A stretch of DNA of 64,000 nucleotides from Bimastos eiseni (lineage: Eukaryota > Annelida > Clitellata > Crassiclitellata > Lumbricidae): contig OY365810.1 of assembly GCA_959347315.1 (NCBI GenBank), forward strand, positions 18,054,358 to 18,118,357. The letters run 5' to 3'. A program made the translations under genes and the position numbers. The notes under the pieces are model-generated. The model worked only from the letters and a program-made list of their open reading frames with translations, did not search any database and was not told the DNA's origin. Every line of letters starts with the position of its first letter. The stretch's first letter is position 1. This document shows, one piece after another, positions 1 through 9,019 of this stretch.

Positions 1-676
1 ATGGCCAAAATAACTATTATAGGCTTATCGGCACTTAGCCAGTGTTTAGTTTAATATTAGGCCAAGGACCAATCTAGAGTCCTTGATATTAGTATGTCAA
101 TTAATTTCAAATAATATTATATATTTATATAGGTCCTATGTATATTAAGTTTTGAAGTTTAACCTTTCCTTAGTATTCACTGAACGGCCGCTGTGAGAAA
201 TAGGCAAGCAGACTCAGTATCACACTTAGATAGCAGCCACCTGTTTTTATAATTTACCTGTGGGTGTATAATCGTGAAAAAATCGATGCACCAGAAACTG
301 ACCTTGAAGACGGCGAGGTTCTCTGCGAACGCAACATTTGTTCGTGTGCTGCTGGCTGCAATTTAGGCCTCTGCTAATCGGCCTATCCGATCCTATCACG
401 ATGACGACGATGATGATGACTAGGACAACGATGACTATGATGAATGGTACTGCAGTCGATAACAGAGCAGATGGAATGCGGCAGTCTGGTTCTAGAAGGA
501 TGATATTTAGCAAACTTTCGCTTTTATTGAACTGTAACCGTGATTATTCTGAACATTACATTACAATAGATAGACTTGAACAATATATATATAGATCATT
601 ATTATACATTCAGTTTAGCAGAACATTCGCTAATACAGACAGTATAGGTTCTTTCAATCACTCACATAGGCTCTGG
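1..676. other. Non-genic left flank
   Basis: AT-rich sequence with no recognisable gene, RNA gene or complete repeat. Open frames of 88 and 115 codons overlap on opposite strands around 247-685. They are driven by a GAT/GAC-rich microsatellite and show no domain, so I do not call them genes. Confidence 0.6.
401..447. repeat. GAT/GAC-rich imperfect microsatellite
   Basis: A run of imperfect GAY trinucleotides (ATGACGACGATGATGATGAC and onward). It gives a spurious Met/Thr-rich peptide in one frame and Val/Ile-rich peptide on the other strand. Confidence 0.8.
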
Positions 677-1085
677 TGTAACTAGCACTTACAGTCAGCC
701 CTCATTGCTAGAGTGGTCAGTAGCTGATCCTTGAGTGGTCAGTAGCTGACCAATCAAAGTAGTCTTTTCTAAGATAGGCCAGTTTCCTCTTTGGCTGAGG
801 AAAGTCACTTATAAGCTACAGCACTGTTAGGAACTTTGCAGTCTGACTTCCGAAATTATCAGGTATCTTAGTACGTCAGATCTGTCTATTATAATATACA
901 TAATTTATTAATAACTTAGCTTCATGTTCAACCTCTAGCATCTCACATCATTATCACTTCGTGAGTATTTGTATCGTTCTGTATTTAGACAACCATATAT
1001 ATGTTATTACTTTATCTATTCCTTGTTTAATAAAGATAGTTTGTATCTGAACTGTCTCTTCATGTGTAGCTAGTTTCCCCTAACA
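677..1085 (+). mobile_element. LTR-like relic (solo LTR candidate)
   Basis: The segment has the signal order of an LTR: a CCAAT motif near 749, TATAAG at about 810, AATAAA at 1029-1034, and a CA end at 1085. The right end reads CCTAACA (1079-1085). Its exact inverse TGTTAGG occurs at 825-831, so a shorter unit of 825-1085 is the alternative. A 17-bp direct repeat (711-727 and 733-749) lies in the putative U3. I see no target-site duplication for either choice and no coding neighbour, so this may be an eroded solo LTR or a coincidence of signals. Confidence 0.35.
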
Positions 1086-1410
1086 TAATCTAATTTATTA
1101 AGCATCTAATATAATAGTAGAGCTAGTTTAAGTAGAACCCTCAGCGTTCTTACAGAACTATATATAGGCATATACATTATACAGGCAGGTCTATGTTAAC
1201 TTCATTAAAAAAATCAACTCAAATGCCTCATCCGTTATCAGGATGACGTGGGCTTACTGGGTTATGTCACGGTACGTGACGTTCTGGCGCAGCCGTTTTG
1301 GCGCAGATCTCTGATACAATAATATTGTATAGGTCTAATATACATTTTATAAATATATTATATCATATGGCAATCTACCACTCCAGTGTCGTGAATTATT
1401 CCCCACTTGG

Positions 1411-1820
1411 ATTGTGACTAAAAGGGTTCCACAAATCAGGTTAAGCCTCGGGAGCGTCGGTAGTAGAAGAAGGATCGGTGAAAAGAATCATGTTTAACTA
1501 GAAGTTGGATCAATGAAAAGATACTGTTAAACTGGGAGCTGGATTGATGAAAAGATTCATGCTGAAATGGAAGCTGGATTGATGAAAATAATCAGGCTTA
1601 AATGGACGCTGGATTGGTAAAAGAATTATGCTTAAATTGAAGTTGGATTGATGAAATTAATCAAACTTAAATGGAAGCTGGATTGATGGAAAAAGTATGC
1701 TTAAATAGACGCCTGATTGATGAAAAGAATTATGCCGAAATGGAAGCTGGATTTATAAAAAATAATGCCGCTTAATTGGAAGCGGGATTAAGGAAAAAAT
1801 TGTGACTAAAAGGGTTCCAC
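1411..1820 (+). repeat. 22-bp direct repeats bracketing a minisatellite
   Basis: An identical 22-bp word beginning ATTGTGACTAAAAGGG and ending TTCCAC occurs at 1411-1432 and again at 1799-1820, immediately outside the 35-bp minisatellite. This could be a duplication scar, or an ancestral longer unit into which the minisatellite expanded. Confidence 0.8.
1472..1798 (+). repeat. 35-bp minisatellite, about 9 diverged copies
   Basis: The period is 35 bp. Recurring words are GCTGGATTGATGAAAA followed by a variant of ATCATGCTTAAATGGAA. Copies differ by several substitutions each, so the array is old compared with the 36-bp satellite further right. About two copies recur in inverse orientation at 1842-1925 (TACTTAAGCATGATCTTTTC), which would allow a hairpin. 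Confidence 0.8.
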
Positions 1821-1949
1821 GACGAGTAGAATTCTCATATCCATCCCGCTTCTACTTAAGCATGATCTTTTCATCATTCCAGTTCCCAGTTTAGCATAAT
1901 TATTTTCAACGATCATGCTTCGTATTACATTATGTAATGTATTGCATAT

Positions 1950-2012
1950 ATCTGCGCCAAAACGACCTGCGACAAAACGACCTGCGCCAACACGGCGCTG
2001 CGCCAAAACATC
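1950..2012 (+). repeat. 15-16 bp tandem (CTGCGCCAAAACGAC)
   Basis: About four imperfect copies of CTGCGCCAAAACGAC. The same motif in inverse orientation lies at 1284-1308, which defines the inverted ends of the foldback-like element. Confidence 0.7.
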
Positions 2013-2374
2013 CTGCTTACGAATGCAAGTCATATTTTCGGACCCATTTTGTAGACACTCCCCCATGCGTACGCACAGCTCTAACTCCCCTTACATAGGT
2101 CAAATTGCTATAGAGACATCTATAAGACATTGGTTTTACTGTAGGCTATTTATTTTTTTAAGCATCATATTTCACAGCTTAAATTTGAACTCTTTCGCAA
2201 GTGCTGTCACCAAAACCCCAAACACCACCATATCACTCATGCCTTCGCTGGCCCAAGGGATCAGAACCTACCGTACCTCAGGTAAAAATATAATACTAAT
2301 AATATTCTTCGTTTAACTTAAAACTGATGAACCTAAGTATTATTACAAGTATACCCCTACAGTATAAACGAATG

Positions 2375-2480
2375 ATGACAAGTTAAGCAAAACATCATGA
2401 TCGACAGTGTCAAAAGCAGCATCGATATCAAAGAAAACCAGCAGTAGAGTAAGCCGTGAATTGTCTATAGCCCATATATG
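2375..2480 (-). pseudogene. LINE reverse-transcriptase fragment (antisense relic)
   Basis: Read on the minus strand, the segment encodes a short stretch containing VFFDIDAAFDTVDHDVLL. This matches the conserved RT motif A of non-LTR retrotransposons of the CR1/L2/Jockey type (usual form: hydrophobic residues, D-L-S-A-A-F-D-T-V-D-H). The reading frame hits stops just upstream, and no endonuclease or further RT motif is visible, so only a scrap of the element survives. The RT assignment is strong. The clade is inference. Confidence 0.75.
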
Positions 2481-3180
2481 TCACCAAAGCCTCACCTTTT
2501 CCTATCTCCACACAGATCTTTTACTCAAAGCTGAAAACACTGCCTTTTCACAAATCCTATCCTGATTCATAACCTTCCTCCTCCCTCTCTCGCTATTTCA
2601 ACTGCAAGTACAATCCACTGCAGCCGTCTGACTGTCTGCCTGTCTGACTCTTTGGATTTTGACCTCTGTCTATCGAATTTGTTTTAATTAAGCATTTGTT
2701 GTGAATAAGCTGGTTCCCATGACTTTGCTTTTGTCGGTGCTGTAGAAATGTTGAGATTACGATTCTTACTGTAGAGTGTAGACCTTTTCATAATTAGGCT
2801 CTGTGGTAGTATACATGTATATCGCTCTATGTCCAGACATTTATACAGCATTAAACACACCAAACGTACACAACCACATACAATTATGGTATTGATAACT
2901 CCCTCATGACCAAATGACTTCTAATTAGATTATTGCAGGGTATAAATAGGGCACCGAGGTATATGCGATTATGCAATTACGCATAATTTCGCATAAACTG
3001 GCGGTTTTTGCAGAACTTTTTTAATGTAAACTCACACGCTGGACAGACCTCGGCTACACAAAAGATTGCACAATAGTGCCAACATGTAGTTCTTACTCTT
3101 CAATTCTTTTACAGCTCTGCTTTGTGACAAGAGTCAACCATAGAAGACAGGAACTGAATTCAACAATTTCTTGAATAGGT
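2481..3180. other. Non-genic spacer before the left satellite array
   Basis: No ORF, RNA gene or recognised repeat. It includes CTGTCTGNCTGTCTGAC-like simple sequence near 2626-2650 and a small imperfect palindrome of GCGATTATGC/GCATAATTTCGC near 2965-2998. The stretch just before the array (3150-3180) is AT-rich and shows no feature. Confidence 0.6.
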
Positions 3181-4184
3181 TCCTTTCAATCAGGTGTATC
3201 TAAAGATGATTCAATGACATTTCAATCAGGTGTATCTAAAGATGATTCAATGGCATTTCAATCAGGTTATCTAAAGACGATTCAATGGCATTTCAATCAG
3301 GTGTATCTAAAGATGATTCAATGACATTTCAATCAGGTGTATCTAAAGACGATTCAATGGCATTTCAATCAGGTGTATCTAAAGACGATTCAATGGCATT
3401 TCAATCAGGTGTATCTAAAGATGATTCAATGACATTTCAATCAGGTGTATCTAAAGACGATTCAATGGCATTTCAATCAGGTGCACCTAAAGGTGATTCA
3501 ATGACATTTCAATCAGGTGCATCTAAAGATGATTCTATGGCATTTCAATCAGGTGTATCTAAAGAAGATTCAATGACATTTCAATCAGGTGTATCTAAAG
3601 ATGATTCTATGGCATTTCAATCAGGTGTATCTAAAGAAGATTCAATGGCATTTCAATCAGGTGTATCTAAAGATGATTCAATGGCATTTAAATCAAGTGT
3701 ATCTAAAGATGATTCAATGGAATTTCAATCAGGTGTATCTAAAGACGATTCAATGACATTTCAATCAGGTGTATCTAAAGACGATTCAATGACATTTCAA
3801 TCCGGTCTATCTAAAGATGATTCAATGGCATTTCAATCAGGTGTATCTAAAGAAGATTCAATGACATTTCAATCAGGTGTATCTAGAGACGATTAAATGG
3901 CATTTCAATCAGGTGTATCTAAAGATGATTCAATGACATTTCAATCAGGTGCACCTAAAGATGATTCAATGGAATTTCAATCAGGTGCACCTAAAGATGA
4001 TTCAATGGCATTTCAATCAGGTGTATCTAAAGAAGATTCAATGGCATTTCAATCAGGTGTATCTAAAAACGATTCAATGGAATTTCAATCAGGTGCATCT
4101 AAAGACGATTCAATGGCATTTCAATCGGGTGTATCTAAAGACGATTAAATGGCATTTCAATCAGGTGTATCTAAAGAAGTTCAA
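3181..4184 (+). repeat. Left array of the 36-bp satellite (about 28 monomers)
   Basis: Head-to-tail 36-bp monomers beginning ATGGCATTTCAATCAGGTGT and ending with TCTAAAGAYGATTCA. In one frame each monomer encodes MAFQSGVSKDDS. This frame is open for 203 codons (3285-3896), then broken by two TCA-to-TAA changes. Compared with the right array, variants here are richer in GACATTT (MTF), GCACCT (AP), GAAGAT (ED) and GAATTTC (MEF), and lack the GAATCACT type that is so common on the right. One monomer near 3265 lacks a base and shifts frame. The array ends abruptly at TTCAA (4180-4184), where retroelement sequence starts. Confidence 0.97.
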
Positions 4185-4607
4185 CAACGAGAGACGAGGA
4201 GTTCAACTGTAGCCAGAAGGAAACGTGATCGTCGGCAGAGGAACAAGGAAACCTGAGAGCAGTCGACGACAGAAGAGAAGTGTCGAGACATCAACGGGTC
4301 AGCTGCTACAAACGATCGCGAGCTGAAGAAAGAGAAAACCTGCACCCGGTGCGAGACGAATCCGACGCTGACTTGTGCAGAAGCGAACGTTCAACCGTAT
4401 TGACCCACAGCAAAGAAGAGACTGCACGAGGTGTCAAAATCCGGTGAGCAGATTCTGATGCTGATATAAACGGTGAACGTGGATCATATGTTATAACTTA
4501 GGAATAGACAGAATCTTAAGTATTACATGTGAAGCATATTAGTAGTGTTCTGCTTGTTAAATCGACAGTGAATATAGAACTCTATTGTATCATTTCTTCT
4601 GAAGAAA
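4185..4607 (+). other. Retroelement 5' leader, no LTR recognised
   Basis: Purine-rich, non-coding sequence between the satellite edge and the gag ATG. A 5' LTR would be expected here, but I find no match to the putative 3' LTR region (13648-14520) and no convincing tRNA primer-binding site. The 5' LTR was probably deleted, or is too diverged to see. Confidence 0.55.
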
Positions 4608-5575
4608 ATGGCTAGAGAAAGCCTGCTTAAAGATTTTGAAATGTTAAAGAAGAAGGATTTGGAGGATGAATGTTTAGCAAGAGGAATACAGTCTCAAGGT
4701 ATTCAGAAGAAAGAAAGGATTAGACGATTGAAGGAGTTTGACAGAAGGCATGCAAGAGGGGAAGGGCATGAAGAGACGTTTGGTGATGAAGAAGGAGAGA
4801 TGATAGAAGATAGAGAAGGTGAACAGATTGGGCATAGTGACAGGTCAAAGCTTGAACTGGCCCAGGCAGAGGAAAGAAACTTTATTGCTGAAGAAAGAAA
4901 AGCAATAGCAGAGAGAGAGAGATTAGAACTGGAGCTAGCGCTGCTTAGGGAAAGGGCACAGATGGGTTCACTAAGGTGAAGCTTAATTGATGAAGATACT
5001 GTTGAGAACAGGGCAGATGTCAGTAGGTCCAAAGCAAATAATGTGTTACCAAGTACGCATGAAAATGAAGACCCTATTTCATTCTTTCATTCTTTTGCAA
5101 AGGTTGCAAGATTGCACAACATTGATCAGTCTGAATGGCCGAAATTGCTTCCTGCTTTACTAAATTCCACTTTAAGGCAACACTACAACAGATTATCTTA
5201 CAGCATCTGTTGTGACTTTCGAAACATAAAAACAGAGATACTAGCTGCATGCCAAATGAATCCCAAATTCTATCTCGACAAACTTAGAAATTTGCATCGC
5301 TCAGGGAAGGAAACATATGCTCAATTTCTGTGTAGATTGAGTGATATGCAGGAATATTACCTGGAGTCAAAGGGCATAGCTGACTTTGAGGGTTTAAAGG
5401 ATGATATGCTAGCAGAAAGATAGAAAGATTCATTTCAAACAGTAGTAAAATTCTTTGTAGAGGCTAGAAAACCTACGAGTGCTATAAAAGTTGCGCAATA
5501 TGCAGATCTACATTTCGAATGCATTAAGGAAGCTAAAAGGGGAAGCACGTATGAGCGCAAGACATGGAACAAGCC
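4608..5575 (+). pseudogene. gag: gag pseudogene (Ty3/gypsy capsid)
   Basis: A single frame runs from the ATG at 4608 to about 5575, interrupted by TGA at 4977-4979 and TAG at 5421-5423. Similar coding sequence continues in frame after both. The N-terminal part (about 4632-4735) has the spacing of a SAP-like helix-extended-loop-helix (KKDLEDECLARGI, then KKERIRRLKEF). It is followed by an acidic, Glu/Arg-rich predicted coiled coil (about 4850-4975). The segment 5043-5420 resembles the capsid of gypsy and SCAN-like proteins, including FYLDKLRNLHRSGKETYAQF and FLCRLSDMQEYYLESKGI. Near 5560-5590 the frame shifts into the zinc-knuckle frame, which is either programmed frameshifting or decay. The family assignment rests mainly on the linked pol domains. 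Confidence 0.8.
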
Positions 5576-6292
5576 AAGTCAACAAATATAGGTCTTGAGA
5601 AAAGCACAAGCATACAGAGCAGGCAAGGGGCAAAAATCAATGCTGGGGGTGAGACTCAAAGGCAAGATGTAGTAGTACAGCAAATCAATACGAATCATGC
5701 ATACAACAGTAGGCCTATACATAAATCAAACCAATGGCAAGCAAGCACGAAAACACAAAATGGATGTTTCATTTGCGGACAAAATTCGCATAGATGGCGA
5801 CAGTGTCCAAACAATGAAAGTGCAAGAGTTAATTTTGTGCATGATCTGTCACATCTTAACAGCATAACTGATTATCAAAATAATTTTCTTGTGCCACTAA
5901 GGTTAAACGGAATGCATGTTAAAGCACTGAGAGACACAGGCTCTCAGATAACGCTGGTGAATGCCGACTTTGTAAGAGGTAAGCCATTTGCTAAACAAAG
6001 GTCCATTAATGTACAATGTGTGTTTGGGAAAGTCCAGTCAGTTGCACTGACAGAAGTTACAATTTCATCGCCACAGTTTGGGACAGACTGACAAATTGTA
6101 ATTAATGCAGGAGTTGTAGAAGGACTAAAGGTTGATATGATTCTGGGGCATGACATTTTTGTGGAAAACAAAGATCTGATGGACATTGCTGTTGGTGCTG
6201 TGAAAGCAGATGAAATAAATAGGCCAACGAGCATTGAAGATAGCTGGCCAATTCACAAGGCAGAAGAAAGCGAGACAGATGTAATAAATTAG
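5564..6292 (+). pseudogene. Nucleocapsid zinc knuckle and retropepsin pseudogene
   Basis: A CCHC zinc knuckle (CX2CX4HX4C) occupies 5765-5806, beginning CFICGQNSHRW. Downstream the aspartic protease active-site motif DTGS is at 5933-5944 (context LRDTGSQITLV), and the second retropepsin signature, ILGHD, is at 6140-6154. A TGA at 6089-6091 falls between the two protease motifs, so no complete protease can be made. The frame closes again with TAG at 6290-6292. The protease would have processed the Gag-Pol polyprotein inside virus-like particles. The knuckle would have bound element RNA. Confidence 0.88.
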
Positions 6293-6640
6293 ACACCACA
6301 GACAATGATAGCAACCAGGACCAAAAACTATGGATGCCACGGTATATCAGATGCAACAGGAAATAGGACACCGCAAAGGGAAAATGGATCAAAGGTCAAG
6401 CCGAGAGAGGCAAAGGAAGCAGAAAAAGAGGGCGAGGTAAAGGAAACAGAGGCAGAGAGAGCGGCAAAGGAAACAGGGAGAGAGAAAGTGACTAATGATG
6501 AAAAGGATGCAAACATGTATTTTGGCAGAGATGCAGTGGAGTTCAAAAAGGAACAGGAATCAGATCCAACGTTGACAGATTTGTGGAAGCGAGCTAGAAC
6601 AGAAAACGTCAGCAAAGGCATCCTGTACAAAAGAAAATAA
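6293..6640 (+). pseudogene. Protease-integrase linker, Lys/Glu-rich
   Basis: This continues the same pol frame after the TAG at 6290. It encodes a low-complexity Lys/Glu-rich stretch (6390-6500) that looks like a flexible spacer. It is followed by FKKEQESDPTLTDLWKRA and GILYKRK, the region that normally precedes the integrase zinc-binding domain in gypsy elements. In the usual gypsy order this stretch would follow RNase H. Here it follows protease, which is further evidence for the rearranged pol. The frame ends with TAA at 6638-6640, and integrase sequence continues in frame beyond. Confidence 0.7.
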
Positions 6641-7924
6641 ACACAGTTAGAGAAAAATGCAGAAGATTTTGCAAAGAATCTTAGACTGGTTGTCCCAGTC
6701 AGCTATAGACAACAGCTGTTAGAGCTGGATCGTGACTCAAAATGGGTGGGTCATAAAGGTGTTAAAGCTACAAGGGCATGCTTAAGAAAAAAATACACGT
6801 GGCCTGAAATGGATGAAGAAATAGCCACGTATGTGAGGTCTTGTCCAATATGTCAGAAGACTGCAAACGTTCCTAAGAGTCATCGTGTACCATTACAAGA
6901 GACACCGATAGTGGAAGTGCCATTCCAGTCTGTAGCAATAGATTTGTGCGGACCAATATCACCTGCTTCTAGTAGTGGCAAGAAGTAGGTGTTGATTTTA
7001 GTTGATCAAATGCTACATTGGCCAGAATTCATTGCCTTGGGAAGCATGAGAGCAGACAAGATTTGCAAAGCGTTGATAGAAGGCTTCTCACGGGTTGGAA
7101 TACCGAGATATATTATATCTGACAATGGGACACACTTCAAGAATCAGCTGGTTCAGGGACTGGAGAAGATGCTAGGTATTTGTCCTATTTTCTCTATGGT
7201 TGAACACCATGAAACATCTGGGAGTGCAGAACGAATGATCAGTTTTGAGGGATATGCTTAAGAAAGTAATAAGCGAGGAGCCACGAACATGGGAAGCTGC
7301 ATTGCCGTTTCTCGCGATTTGTTCAGTTGCAGACAGGTTTCAACAACAGTAACTGGGTTTGCACCATTCGAACTGCTTTATTCGCATGATGTAATAGGCC
7401 CATTACAAATACTCAGAGATGCGTGGACAGGAGAACTCGAAACACCAACGCCTAAAAGAAGCGTAGTTGAATATTTGACAATGACGAAAACTCACATGCA
7501 AAGATGTGCAGAAATTGCAACAGAAAATACAAAACAGGCTCGTCAATCTGCCAAATATTACTATGATAAACACTCTTCGGATCAAAGTCTAGAACCGGAT
7601 GAAGAGGTTCTGTTACTAAGACATGCAATGAAGAATAAATTACTGGCACGCTGGGAAGGTCCTTTCAAAGTTCTGAGGAAACTGTCCAGTGTCAATTATG
7701 AAATCGACACATACAAAGGAAAGAAGATCTACCACATAAATCTATTACAAAAATGGTTCAATAGGTCAGAGATATGTTTGACACCTAGCGTAAATGTCGT
7801 TTTGACGGCTGATCCACCACAAGTAGAATACGAGACTTTGCCAGTAGTTGATGATAGTGGCGACATCTGTGGAATAAGTGAGCATTTGACTCAAGAGCAA
7901 GAGTCAATTGCAAGACGTTATTAA
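6641..7924 (+). pseudogene. Integrase pseudogene (zinc-binding, DDE core, GPF module)
   Basis: The zinc-binding region includes GHKGVKATRACLRKKY, WPEM and SCPICQ (6746-6860). The upstream His expected in an HHCC finger appears to be Arg (LDRDSKW). The catalytic triad is visible: Asp 6941-6943 (VAIDLCGP), Asp 7121-7123 (SDNGTHF) and Glu 7229-7231 (SGSAERM), with exactly 35 residues between the second Asp and the Glu. The C-terminal module has ARWEGPFKVLRKL (about 7646-7685) and YHINLLQKW, typical of the GPY/F domain of gypsy integrases. Breaks are a TAG at 6986-6988 and a pair of compensating frameshifts near 7235 and 7345. The integrase lies before RT, unlike most Ty3/gypsy elements. Confidence 0.92.
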
Positions 7925-8525
7925 AGCATTCTCCGATCGATTTACAGGACAACTTGGACAAACAACGCTAATAAAGCACAAAATAAAACTGACAAATGAG
8001 AAACCTATAGCACCCAAGATGTATCGAGTACCGGAAAGTTTAAAGGACAAAGTAAACGATCAAATAAAGACGATGTTAGACGAAGGCCTAATTGAAGAAT
8101 CGACATTGGCATATGCGAGTCCAATAGTGTGTGTCGCCAAGAAAGACAAGTCGATCAGGATATGTGCAGATCTGAGAACGATTAACAGCATAACCGTGCC
8201 AGATGAATATCCAGCACGCGACGTGAGAAACATACTGGAGAGGGCAGCAGGGTCCATGTATGTGAGAGGCATTGATCTCCAACAGGCCTTGTATCAGGTA
8301 GAATTAGACGAAGACAGCCGACCGTACACTGCATTCAGAACACCGTTCGGACTGTTTCAGTATACTGTGTTACCGAATGGGGCTCGGAACGCAAGCAAAT
8401 CGTTTCAACGACTAGCAGATCAGGTTTTGAAAGGAGCTGAAGAATATTCTGCAGCATGTCGATGACATAATAGTGTTTTCCAAGATATGGGAAGCACATG
8501 TTCAACATTTGAAGGACATTCTAAC
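7908..8525 (+). pseudogene. Reverse transcriptase pseudogene, 5' part
   Basis: After a frameshift near 7905-7925 the frame encodes gypsy RT: LDEGLIEESTLAYASPIV, SIRICADLRTIN, then the first catalytic Asp at 8274-8276 (RGIDLQQALYQ), TAFRTPFGLFQYTVLPNG and SFQRL. A further frameshift lies between about 8430 and 8455. The catalytic YVDD-type motif is present as HVDD at 8455-8466, followed by IIVFSKIWEAHVQHLKDIL. The sequence stops at the hAT terminus at 8526. Together with the segment at 12791 onward it represents one RT, minus roughly 60 residues lost at the right hAT junction. Confidence 0.92.
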
Positions 8526-8540
8526 CAGGGGCGGATCCAG
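8526..8540 (+). repeat. hAT left terminal inverted repeat
   Basis: CAGGGGCGGATCCAG directly follows ATTCTAAC of the RT gene, which would be the 8-bp target site. The matching right terminus CTGGATCCGCCCCTG is not found. Confidence 0.85.
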
Positions 8541-9019
8541 ACCATCTAGTAAGGGGGGGGGGGCGATTTTTAGGTTTTAGTGGCAACCGCAGGCAAGCCC
8601 ACAAATCGTAAAACTTGTTTACTTTTTTTCTTTGAGTATCATTCTTCTACTGTCTTAATCTATGTAATGTAACTATAAAATGACGTCATATATTGGTATC
8701 CCAATAGTCCGATTTAAAATACGCACCGCACAACTTTATTAAAATTCATATTACTTTTAAACAGTCTGCTCAATAGACCTAATTTACTTCCGTTTTCAAA
8801 CACCATGCTGTGTTAGTTAAAAATATAATAAATAGTAAATACAAATTACTTTTAAAATTAAAATTTTTAAATAATTGTGTATTATTAATTTAATATCAGT
8901 TTATAATAAAAAATATTATAGATTGTTGCTATAATCAATAATATTATTAATTAAACAATATCAATATTTCTTTTCGGGACGCTACGAAGAGAACAAATCC
9001 TTTTCGGTCACAGAGTTGT
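8541..9019. other. hAT 5' untranslated region
   Basis: Begins with a poly-G tract, then becomes very AT-rich (8820-8960). No coding potential. The transposase start at 9020 is the first ATG of the long frame. Typical for the internal leader of a hAT element. Confidence 0.65.

Larger units (their letters stand above)
1284..2012. mobile_element. Foldback-like element with inverted GCGCAG-rich ends
   Basis: The left part (1284-1308) carries GGCGCAG twice around CCGTTTTGGCGCAGAT. The right part (1950-2012) carries the inverse, ATCTGCGCCAAAACGACC, continuing as a short tandem. Between them lies a 35-bp minisatellite, part of which is also present inverted at 1842-1925. Inverted GC-rich ends around AT-rich internal repeats resemble foldback or MITE-like DNA elements. 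No transposase is present. Exact ends and a target duplication are not clear. Confidence 0.45.

Noticed and set aside
247..685. Overlapping ORFs of 88 (minus) and 115 (plus) codons
   Set aside because: Both are produced by the GAT/GAC microsatellite and show no domain or homology I recognise.
1806..2316. ORFs of 86 (minus) and 133 (plus) codons
   Set aside because: They lie over the foldback ends and the 15-bp tandem. Composition is repeat-driven.
3181..4184. Regular repeat of about 36 bp resembling a CRISPR array
   Set aside because: Monomers are directly adjacent without unique spacers, and the setting is eukaryotic.
4703..5032. 109-codon Ser-rich minus-strand ORF
   Set aside because: Shadow of the Glu/Lys-rich gag coding strand.
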